From IMG/VR virus record IMGVR_UViG_3300001472_000061, positions 13,377 through 35,419 of that record: DNA of 22,043 nucleotides, one strand, 5' to 3'. The stretch comes from a virus. Within the stretch, counting starts at the first letter, position 1, and the number at the start of each line of letters is the position of its first letter. The notes under the pieces are model-generated. The model did not search any database. It was not told the DNA's origin and saw only the letters and a list, made by a program, of their open reading frames with translations. This document shows, one piece after another, positions 1-6,250 of this stretch. Both the position numbers and the translations under genes were made by a program.

Positions 1-120
1 GTATTTGAAGCTAATGATGGCTTATATTCTATTTGTACAGATAGAGAAGGCAACCAATACAACATTCCAGGATGGTCTAAGGTAGAAATAATTGAAGAAC
101 CTTTGGCTGACTCAGAATAA
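1..120 (+). CDS. C-terminal fragment of an unknown protein (cut by window edge)
   Basis: Frame 1 is open from the first base to a TAA at 118-120 and gives 39 residues ending in VEIIEEPLADSE. The sequence is acidic and contains a short stretch DREGNQYNIPGW that looks like a beta-hairpin in a small domain. No start lies inside the window, so this is the 3' end of a gene that begins upstream. It is on the same strand as the DUF932 gene that starts 33 bases later and probably shares its operon. I do not recognise the family. The call rests only on the clean open frame and the fit with the next gene. Confidence 0.6.
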   Translation, partial: VFEANDGLYSICTDREGNQYNIPGWSKVEIIEEPLADSE

Positions 121-153
121 TTTATTATATTTACACTTTAAAAGTTTATAATT

Positions 154-1008
154 ATGGGGTATACAAAACCTAAAGAAACAACAAGATGGCATTTAGAAAA
201 TGCACCCTTACCTAACCATGGTGAGTCATATACAGTAATATCACATGGAGAAGTGATAGAAAACACATATAAATTATTATCAGATAGTGGATTTATGGTC
301 TCTAGAGAGATGTATAGATCCAGTAAGAATGCTAACATAGCTCAAGGAGTATATCATATATACCCAACTAATCCAACAGATGGAGACATTATAATGGAAA
401 AGGAACTTGGAATGATGTTTGCTTGGACTAATTCATATGATAAAACAAAAAGCTTTGCTTCAGCAATTGGGGCCTACGTTGCAGTTTGTAACAACGGTAT
501 GATAGCCGGAGACATGATGAACTATAAAAGAAAACATAGATGGTCTGCCTCACATGATATACATGTTCACATGAGTGATCAGATGAAGTCAGCAGAGAAG
601 TACTATAAAAGACTGATAAAAGATAAAGAGGCACTAAAGAATGTTATAGTTACACATAAAGAAGCAGCTGAACTAGCTGGCCGTTTATTTATTGAAGAGG
701 AGTTGCTTGATTCACAACAGTTATCTTGTGTTAAACAAGAACTAATCAAGCCTTCTTATAACTATTCAGTAGGTGCAGAGTCAGGATGGGCCTTTTATAA
801 TCATATAACACATGCATTAAAGAAAGCACATCCACGGGACTGGGTCAATGATCAGCAGAACTTTCATGACTTTATAACTGTTGAGTTATTAGGATCACCT
901 GCATCTAAACCTATGTTTGAAAAGCCTGCAGAGTATGTAGACATGGGTCAACTTAGTATTGATGTGGATTTAGTAGAGCAAGATAAATTTACATTTGATA
1001 TATTATAG
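154..1008 (+). CDS. DUF932-like phage/plasmid protein
   Basis: This 284-residue protein resembles the DUF932 (phage/plasmid-like protein) family, which is common on phages and plasmids and has no firm biochemical role. Family-like features are the N-terminal stretch with YTVISHGEVIENTYKLLSDS, the central FAWTNSYDKTKSFASAIGAY and VAVCNNGMIAGD, and a later aromatic GWAFYNHITHAL. The length is normal for the family. No signal peptide or membrane segment is visible, so it should be cytoplasmic. The ATG follows an A/T-rich leader without a Shine-Dalgarno sequence. It is the largest gene of the plus-strand operon and is followed three bases later by a membrane micropeptide. DUF932 is sometimes found near replication or host-takeover genes, but nothing in the sequence fixes its function here. 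Confidence 0.75.
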   Translation: MGYTKPKETTRWHLENAPLPNHGESYTVISHGEVIENTYKLLSDSGFMVSREMYRSSKNANIAQGVYHIYPTNPTDGDIIMEKELGMMFAWTNSYDKTKSFASAIGAYVAVCNNGMIAGDMMNYKRKHRWSASHDIHVHMSDQMKSAEKYYKRLIKDKEALKNVIVTHKEAAELAGRLFIEEELLDSQQLSCVKQELIKPSYNYSVGAESGWAFYNHITHALKKAHPRDWVNDQQNFHDFITVELLGSPASKPMFEKPAEYVDMGQLSIDVDLVEQDKFTFDIL

Positions 1009-1011
1009 AGT

Positions 1012-1089
1012 ATGCTAGAGGATATGCTATTATTTTTTTTATTTCTATTCCTCTTATGGTTTGCTTTAACAGATCAAATGGACAAATAG
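1012..1089 (+). CDS. 25-residue single-TM micropeptide
   Basis: An ATG three bases after the DUF932 stop opens a 25-codon frame ending in TAG. Residues 5-19 are almost all Leu, Phe or Trp (MLLFFLFLFLLWFAL), flanked by acidic MLED and a polar tail TDQMDK. That is a plausible single membrane helix with charged ends, acting in the inner membrane. The close spacing to the upstream gene suggests translational coupling. It resembles in size and make-up the 28-residue peptide at 16350-16436. I do not recognise a family, and a chance frame over a T-rich stretch is possible. The small size also fits a holin- or anti-holin-like role, but that is only a guess. Confidence 0.45.
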   Translation: MLEDMLLFFLFLFLLWFALTDQMDK

Positions 1090-1140
1090 GGAGAAACCAA
1101 CTGGGGTCTGAGTTTTTGCATTCTTAGGCCCCGCCCTCCC
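1089..1140 (+). ncRNA. GC-rich hairpin between genes (structured RNA element)
   Basis: Bases 1103-1112 (GGGGTCTGAG) pair fully with 1123-1132 (CTTAGGCCCC) as RNA, with two G-U pairs and a 10-base loop. An outer GGGAG (1089-1093) can pair with CTCCC (1136-1140). The region is strikingly GC-rich for this genome. No T-run follows, so it is not a classical intrinsic terminator. A TATAAT sequence follows at 1143-1148 but lacks a good -35 element. It may be a processing or stability element, a regulatory leader or a small RNA. Confidence 0.5.
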
Positions 1141-1170
1141 AATATAATACCTGTAAAGATTTAGTAACAC

Positions 1171-1362
1171 ATGAAAAAATTTATTGAGTTTGCACTAATT
1201 TGGTACAGTCAACAGATGGCCATACCATTTTGGATCGTTGGTCATATACATTTAAGCGTAAACATATATCAAGACATACATGAAATACTAGCTAGCATGG
1301 GGTTAAATCTAATCGTACTAGTTGGGTTTATAATAGACTATAAAAAAAATAAAGACAAATGA
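1171..1362 (+). CDS. Small membrane protein of unknown function
   Basis: This 63-residue protein has a hydrophobic N-terminal half (FALIWYSQQMAIPFWIVGHI) and a clear C-terminal membrane helix (LNLIVLVGFIIDY) followed by a basic tail KKNKDK. Two membrane passes with a cytoplasmic C-terminus are likely. Its TGA stop overlaps the ATG of the next gene (ATGA), so the two should be translationally coupled. It begins 30 bases after a GC-rich hairpin. I do not recognise a family. Small phage membrane proteins of this type can act in lysis timing or in blocking superinfection, but nothing here decides between these. Confidence 0.6.
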   Translation: MKKFIEFALIWYSQQMAIPFWIVGHIHLSVNIYQDIHEILASMGLNLIVLVGFIIDYKKNKDK

Positions 1363-1661
1363 ATTCAAAAGAAAGAAAAGAGAGACCAGTCTATACTGGA
1401 GTATTAAAATATTTTCCTGATGCTATCCTGGAAGTAGCAAGGGTATCGTTAGCTGGGAACAAACAACATCATCCTGATCAACCATTACACTGGGATCGTA
1501 CAAAGTCTAATGATGACCTAGATGCTTTATCTAGACATCTTATAGATGCTGGTAAAATAGATAATGATGGTATACGTCACTCTGCTAAAGTAGCGTGGAG
1601 GGCCTTGGCTAACTTACAAAAAGAAATAGAAAAAGCTTATATAATTAAAAATGACTTATGA
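1359..1661 (+). CDS. DUF5664-like protein (dATP/dGTP diphosphohydrolase N-terminal family)
   Basis: This 100-residue protein matches the pattern of the small DUF5664 family as I remember it; Pfam also calls this family the N-terminal domain of dATP/dGTP diphosphohydrolase. Shared features are an opening P..LL/Y.P.A..EVA, here VLKYFPDAILEVARVSLAG, a central W followed by a polar loop, then ALSRHLIDAGKIDNDGIRHS with the conserved RHL and H, and a closing helix AWRALANLQKEIEKA. Family members are phage-borne and thought to act on purine dNTPs. Catalysis has not been shown for most single-domain forms, so the enzymatic role here is inference. It is linked by ATGA overlaps to both neighbours. Together with nrdBA it points to control of the dNTP pool. 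Confidence 0.6.
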   Translation: MNSKERKERPVYTGVLKYFPDAILEVARVSLAGNKQHHPDQPLHWDRTKSNDDLDALSRHLIDAGKIDNDGIRHSAKVAWRALANLQKEIEKAYIIKNDL

Positions 1662-1840
1662 TATACTGGGATATATACTATATACCGTGGGATAAACTTT
1701 TATTAAAAGATCCTGCTCGTTATACTGAATGGATGATAATAATGGCAGATGATAAAGGAAGTGCTAAAGAGGCAGGAAGACAAGAAGGCATGGTAACTAA
1801 GGTAACTCATCTTAATAAAAATAGAGATACAAGATTTTAA
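1658..1840 (+). CDS. Hypothetical 60-residue protein
   Basis: The ATG overlaps the stop of the previous gene (ATGA), which supports a real, coupled start. The N-terminal half is rich in aromatics (IYWDIYYIPWDKLLL) and the C-terminal half is polar and charged, with a helix-like stretch AKEAGRQEGM. No signal peptide or clear membrane helix is present. It is the last gene of the plus-strand operon and ends just before a folded terminator shared with the opposing operon. I do not recognise the family. Confidence 0.6.
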   Translation: MIYWDIYYIPWDKLLLKDPARYTEWMIIMADDKGSAKEAGRQEGMVTKVTHLNKNRDTRF

Positions 1841-1854
1841 ATATGATAAGGGAT

Positions 1855-1927
1855 AAGAAGGAGTGGGAATAATCCCATAATTTTACAGGCGTAAGATGCC
1901 TTAATATTAAATGTTTTACTCCTTTTT
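1855..1927. terminator. Bidirectional terminator with branched fold
   Basis: Between the converging operons, AAGAAGGAGT (1855-1864) pairs with ACTCCTTTTT (1918-1927). Inside lie two small hairpins: GGGA/TCCC at 1865-1868/1873-1876 with an ATAA loop, and AGGC/GCCT at 1887-1890/1898-1901 with a 7-base loop. The plus-strand transcript ends in a T-rich run, CCTTTTTATTT. On the minus strand the fold begins right at the stop of the 58-residue gene. Place and T-run fit a shared terminator. Confidence 0.55.
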
Positions 1928-2102
1928 ATTTCTTATTATATCCTTCTTTAATAATTGTATTCATAGTACCTAGTACTGTAGAATCAGGATTAGGTCTAAA
2001 ACCACCTTTACCTCCACCTTCTGAATACTTTACAACAGAACCAGATTCTCTTTTTATACCTGGTTCTACATTACCTAATACTTTATTTGTTTTATTGCTC
2101 AT
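1926..2102 (-). CDS. Hypothetical 58-residue protein, last gene of the leftward operon
   Basis: An ATG at 2102-2100 opens a 58-codon frame ending in TAA at 1928-1926. The protein is polar and glycine-rich (KYSEGGGKGGFRPNPDSTVL), begins MSNKTNKVLGNVEPG and ends in KK, like many small proteins of this operon. It starts seven bases after the stop of the 139-residue gene, behind an A-rich leader, and its stop lies at the edge of the shared terminator. That fit supports a real gene. The family is not recognised; a small virion or assembly protein is possible from context. Confidence 0.6.
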   Translation of the reverse strand: MSNKTNKVLGNVEPGIKRESGSVVKYSEGGGKGGFRPNPDSTVLGTMNTIIKEGYNKK

Positions 2103-2109
2103 AATTTAT

Positions 2110-2529
2110 TTATTTCCAGAATATACCACCTACAACATCACCTGCTCCTACTGCATTAGTATTACCATTGGCAGATCCTGATGTTAAATTCATACCTATT
2201 CCTAATTTAAATGCAATACCAATTGGTAAGGATACATCTAAATAACTATCTGCTGCTACACAAAAGATTGCTGCAGGTATATCTGCATTGACTGGTGCAC
2301 TAGCTTTATCAAATAATCTTACAAATACATCAGAGCTGGTATTGTTATGTAAGCTTATAGAATACACACTACCTCCCCCTTTTTTTATAAAATCTAAATT
2401 AGTTGATGCTGTTGAAATTATTTTATGAACTTCTAGTCCTCCAAATCCATATTGGTTTGGAACTGACATGCTTTTTGGATAGTCTGAGTTTAGACTAGAT
2501 GATTCTGATGTGTTAAATTGTACTCCCAT
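2110..2529 (-). CDS. Virion-type beta-rich protein (decoration or tail accessory)
   Basis: This 139-residue protein has a disordered, Ser-rich start and then a beta-rich body. The body carries the pattern SISLHNNTSSDVFVRLFDKA, a Pro/Ala-rich loop, LPIGIAFKLGIGMNLTSGSA and a closing AVGAGDVVGGIFWK. From memory this pattern, with a glycine- and alanine-rich GIA stretch and a final DV-aromatic strand, is common in small virion-associated proteins of marine phages. It lies at the end of the late operon just after a giant fibre protein. A role in decorating the capsid or tail, or as a fibre partner, is inferred from fold style and place. No signal peptide or membrane helix is seen. Confidence 0.5.
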   Translation of the reverse strand: MGVQFNTSESSSLNSDYPKSMSVPNQYGFGGLEVHKIISTASTNLDFIKKGGGSVYSISLHNNTSSDVFVRLFDKASAPVNADIPAAIFCVAADSYLDVSLPIGIAFKLGIGMNLTSGSANGNTNAVGAGDVVGGIFWK

Positions 2530-2548
2530 TTTATTTTATTTTTAATTG

Positions 2549-5500
2549 TTATATGCTAAATCCTATGGCTATTAGCTCTTGTCTTACAAGATTGTAGTAA
2601 TATACACTACCATTAGATGGCTGATTTGATACACTACCAACATAAGTTATTCTTTTTGGTGCTGTACTTGAAAAACTTTGTAAACTTTGTGTATTTACAG
2701 TATATGCTAATGCTTCTGGGTTGTAACTAGTATTATAACCTAAAGCATTACGTCCTCCTGTTTCAGCAAAACCACCTGGACCCATTATTTCTTCCAAGTC
2801 ATTGTTGGCATTAGTTAGTACCCTAAAGGCTATACCTCTATATATTGAATTGTTACCAGCTACTCCTTCTAGTGCATTAATAAATCCTCTTGTTGCGGAT
2901 ACATCTGCTACTAATACTGTATTTACTGAACCTCCAGGCATTCCTCTATCATTCCAAGTATCAGCACCAACTTCAGTAGGACCAGCCTTGTAAGTATTGG
3001 TTTGTGGGGGAGGTCCAGTGTTAGTGCCTGATTCATCAGCCCATGCCATTACAACAATGCTTTCTGCATCTGGAAAATATCCTGTTGAACCTATTGTTGC
3101 TACTTGGAAACCACCTTGTGCTTGGAAACCTAAATAACCAATCGGTCTTTCTTGAGGATTGTGGTACCAATATAAATGACTATCATACATATCTTGTCCA
3201 TTAGTTGCTGAATTTGTATTACCACTAGCAAATGTACCACCTGTTGCATAGTAATCTTGAAGTAAGTTTCTAAAGTTATTAGAACCATTGTAGGCTGTTT
3301 CTTTTTGATCTTGAGTTAAAGTAAATGTTAGAACATCATTAGCAGTTGCAAAATGTACCTGGTCTAACTCTAAGTCAAGCGTTGCATTACTAGGGGTGCC
3401 TCCACCACCTGAATCTACTTTAGTACCTGCAGTAATTCCATTACCTGAAACTTCCATACCATCTATAATACATAAAAAAGAATCATCTACTAATCCTGAT
3501 GGATCATTAACTCTTCCTGCTTGATTTCCACTAGCCAGTCTTAGAGTTTTAGAACCAGTAAAACCCCCATTAGATTTACTTGTTACTACAGGTACACTAC
3601 TCATTTGTGCTGTCTCTTGAATTGTGGTAATCATAGATCCTGAAGTATCACTACAGAATACAAAGTATGAATCTTTTGTTACTGTTAATCCACCAATAGT
3701 AAATGATTGTGAACCTAAATTAGGATCTGGATCTCTAACTTCCATTATAACTTCAAAGTTACCACCAGCAATTGGATAAGTTCCTGCTAAAGTTCCTGTA
3801 CAGTTATTAGTTGGATCAGGAGTAAAAGTTAACCAACTAGGACTTGGTTGTCCAGAAGGTAAAGGCCATATTTGTACAGCCCCAGTACTATTTGCATTTA
3901 CTGTAATTACATAAGTTAAGAGATTACATGGATGATCTGCATCAGATGTAGTCCAGGTATATGTCCAAGCATCTCCGCCTGTTAAGTTAGGATATGTGTT
4001 TGCATCTACTGGATCTTGGGAAGTCCATATTGGAGGTTCAGCTACTGGTGTAATATTTAAGACAATTGTACCTGGAGCACTATCACAGTAACCATCATTA
4101 TAAGTATATGTAAATGTTGTACTTCCATTAAAGTTTGTAGTAGGTGTAAATACAAATGCACCCGTACTTGAATTAAAAACTAATGTTCCTGCTGCAGGAT
4201 TAGCTAATGCACTTGCTGTATATACCCCTGTATACCCTCCATAACCATCATCTACTGCAGTAACAGTTTGAGATATAGGATTGTCTTCAAGCGCAGTATA
4301 GGTTGCATTACTAACAGTTGGACATGTGTTTAAAGAAAATAATTTACAACAAGACTCCCAGTATAACACATATTTATATGCAAAACCTCCTCCAGGGATC
4401 TCGTAGTTATGATATTTGAATTTAAGTGACTCACCATATTTAAGTGTTGATGTAGGATAACCGTTATCAAATCCTGCTGCCCAGCTTATTTTACTATTAT
4501 ATAGATTACCAACAGTACCCCACCCAATAGGAAATCTTAGTACATCATCTGCTAGAAATGTTCCTTGCTTTACATTTTCTGCTATAACAACTCCTGTCTG
4601 ACCATCAGTTAATGTAGTCATACCTTTAATTGATCTATACGGTACTGTAGTATCATCTAGTGATATGTATGCATTTAAAAATGTCTGATTCCAATCTGCT
4701 GTAGTACTCATTGTAAGAGTATCAAATCCTACAGGAGGAACAATTGTAGCAACATTTCTAAATTTAACTTCATTAGCAGAACTCGCATCTCTTACTAATA
4801 CTTCTGTAAGTGTGTCATCTTGTGTTACAGTATCTAGATATAGTTCTTTTGTTTGTTGTAGACTACCATCATTAGTAAGTTTTTGATTAGTAAAATTAGG
4901 ATCAGCCACTGGATAATTTGCAGGAGGTTGAACCATACCACTTTGTATTAATAGTGAACTCTGTAAATTTAATCCATCAGGAGACCATAAAGGTACTCTT
5001 CTAAGTGTGCTAGTTCCTGTAAGACCAATACTATTTGCAAATCTAAATTTAACTTGACCTGTACTTGTATCTAGTACAAGAACCTTTTCTTGTGTAGCAT
5101 CTTGAGGTACATCTAGTAATTTCATTGTACCTGTATTTATCCACTTACCAGAATTTGTAATTGTTTGAGTAGCAAAACTTGGATCTACAATTGGAAGATT
5201 ATTATCTTGAACTAATAGAGAATCTATTAACGTATTAGTAGTATTAAATGCAGATAATCTGAATGGAGTTCCACTACCATTAATTCCTGGATTGGGAGCC
5301 CAGCTAGGGAAACCATTTGGTCCTCCAGATGTTAAAACATCATTATTATTACCTGTCCCAAGTGCTCCAGAAGTGAAAGATCCAACTGCTGGAACAATAG
5401 TACCAGAAGGTGGCTGAGGGTTTTTATATCCTATAATTAATTCACCAAATTGTAAATCTGGTATTGCCTGATCTCCCCATAAAACTCTTCCGTCTGATAC

Positions 5501-6220
5501 ACCTGCGTTGTTTGGATCTTCTCTTGCTATAAGTACTTGACCTATATTTGGTAATCCCGTACCACCACCTGATGAAGCAGCATCAAACACAGGACCACTT
5601 AAAATAAGTTTGTTATTAACTCTAGTACTAGTAGGTGGTGAGCTAGCACCAGTAGTAATACTTCCAAAACTAGTATTTACAAATCCATTAACTAAAAAGT
5701 TGTTGCCGTTAGTAAAAGTAAAACTATCATTTGTTTGTAGTTCTCCATCTTTATCTGCAAAAACCACTTGACCACGGAAATTTGGGAAAGGATTGTTTGG
5801 TTGTAACTTAGGAATAAAAACTCTATCATAAACAGTGAGTGAAGCGGGTTTAAATGATGTGCCAACATATATCATTGGATCTCCAACACCTATTTCCTGA
5901 CTCATTATAGAATTCTTTATTGTATCCCAATTACATTGTCCTGATGGGACAGTATATACAGGAATTATACCAGGTTCTCCAGAATATTTTTCAGTGCTTG
6001 TAAATCTACCAAGACCCATGGGTCCTGTTTGACTACATAACCAACTACCAGCACTAATTGATAAAGCCTGACCTTGAGGAGCAAAACCTCCTGCTGAAGT
6101 TTTTGCTCTAGACAAAGCACCTTTTCTTACAAACTGAAAATAATCATCAGTTGGATTTAAAGATGTCTTAACAAAATTTCTTTTTAATAGTCCTAGTACT
6201 TCCTGTACAAATATGCTCAT
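2549..6220 (-). CDS. Giant tail-fibre/adhesin with Ig-like and VWA-like parts
   Basis: A 1223-residue virion protein. Residues 1-40 (MSIFVQEVLGLLKRNFVKTS, then DDYF) match the N-termini of the two other fibre genes and probably anchor it to the virion. Residues of roughly 300-490 hold two copies of a module of about 95 residues, each with a DP.F/T.Q.(I/L)T...G core. Roughly 633-725 is a cadherin/VCBS-like Ig domain (TALEDNPISQTV, FNGSTTFTYTYNDGY); 730-845 looks like a second Ig-type domain. From about 848 comes a VWA-like domain with a MIDAS-type motif DTSGS near residue 856 and a second strand ending in VVMAWADESG near 1060. A Gly/Ser/Thr-rich beta segment of about 95 residues interrupts it. 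Receptor binding on the host surface is the inferred role. Confidence 0.75.
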   Translation of the reverse strand: MSIFVQEVLGLLKRNFVKTSLNPTDDYFQFVRKGALSRAKTSAGGFAPQGQALSISAGSWLCSQTGPMGLGRFTSTEKYSGEPGIIPVYTVPSGQCNWDTIKNSIMSQEIGVGDPMIYVGTSFKPASLTVYDRVFIPKLQPNNPFPNFRGQVVFADKDGELQTNDSFTFTNGNNFLVNGFVNTSFGSITTGASSPPTSTRVNNKLILSGPVFDAASSGGGTGLPNIGQVLIAREDPNNAGVSDGRVLWGDQAIPDLQFGELIIGYKNPQPPSGTIVPAVGSFTSGALGTGNNNDVLTSGGPNGFPSWAPNPGINGSGTPFRLSAFNTTNTLIDSLLVQDNNLPIVDPSFATQTITNSGKWINTGTMKLLDVPQDATQEKVLVLDTSTGQVKFRFANSIGLTGTSTLRRVPLWSPDGLNLQSSLLIQSGMVQPPANYPVADPNFTNQKLTNDGSLQQTKELYLDTVTQDDTLTEVLVRDASSANEVKFRNVATIVPPVGFDTLTMSTTADWNQTFLNAYISLDDTTVPYRSIKGMTTLTDGQTGVVIAENVKQGTFLADDVLRFPIGWGTVGNLYNSKISWAAGFDNGYPTSTLKYGESLKFKYHNYEIPGGGFAYKYVLYWESCCKLFSLNTCPTVSNATYTALEDNPISQTVTAVDDGYGGYTGVYTASALANPAAGTLVFNSSTGAFVFTPTTNFNGSTTFTYTYNDGYCDSAPGTIVLNITPVAEPPIWTSQDPVDANTYPNLTGGDAWTYTWTTSDADHPCNLLTYVITVNANSTGAVQIWPLPSGQPSPSWLTFTPDPTNNCTGTLAGTYPIAGGNFEVIMEVRDPDPNLGSQSFTIGGLTVTKDSYFVFCSDTSGSMITTIQETAQMSSVPVVTSKSNGGFTGSKTLRLASGNQAGRVNDPSGLVDDSFLCIIDGMEVSGNGITAGTKVDSGGGGTPSNATLDLELDQVHFATANDVLTFTLTQDQKETAYNGSNNFRNLLQDYYATGGTFASGNTNSATNGQDMYDSHLYWYHNPQERPIGYLGFQAQGGFQVATIGSTGYFPDAESIVVMAWADESGTNTGPPPQTNTYKAGPTEVGADTWNDRGMPGGSVNTVLVADVSATRGFINALEGVAGNNSIYRGIAFRVLTNANNDLEEIMGPGGFAETGGRNALGYNTSYNPEALAYTVNTQSLQSFSSTAPKRITYVGSVSNQPSNGSVYYYNLVRQELIAIGFSI

Positions 6221-6250
6221 AATATGTGTTTTTTACAAATATATTAAATT

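Noticed and set aside
1080-1096. Sequence AATAGGGAGA resembling the start region of a T7-type promoter
   Set aside because: Only the last part matches; the specific upstream bases of the T7 promoter are absent and no T7-type polymerase is seen here.
1843-1872. A 9-codon frame after the last gene of the left operon
   Set aside because: Too short, and it lies inside the terminator fold.
1858-1924. A tRNA gene for Lys on the minus strand
   Set aside because: It has an acceptor-like stem and a 7-base loop with CTT, but no GTTCRA T-loop, no proper D-arm and a mismatched anticodon stem. It is kept only as a terminator-like fold.
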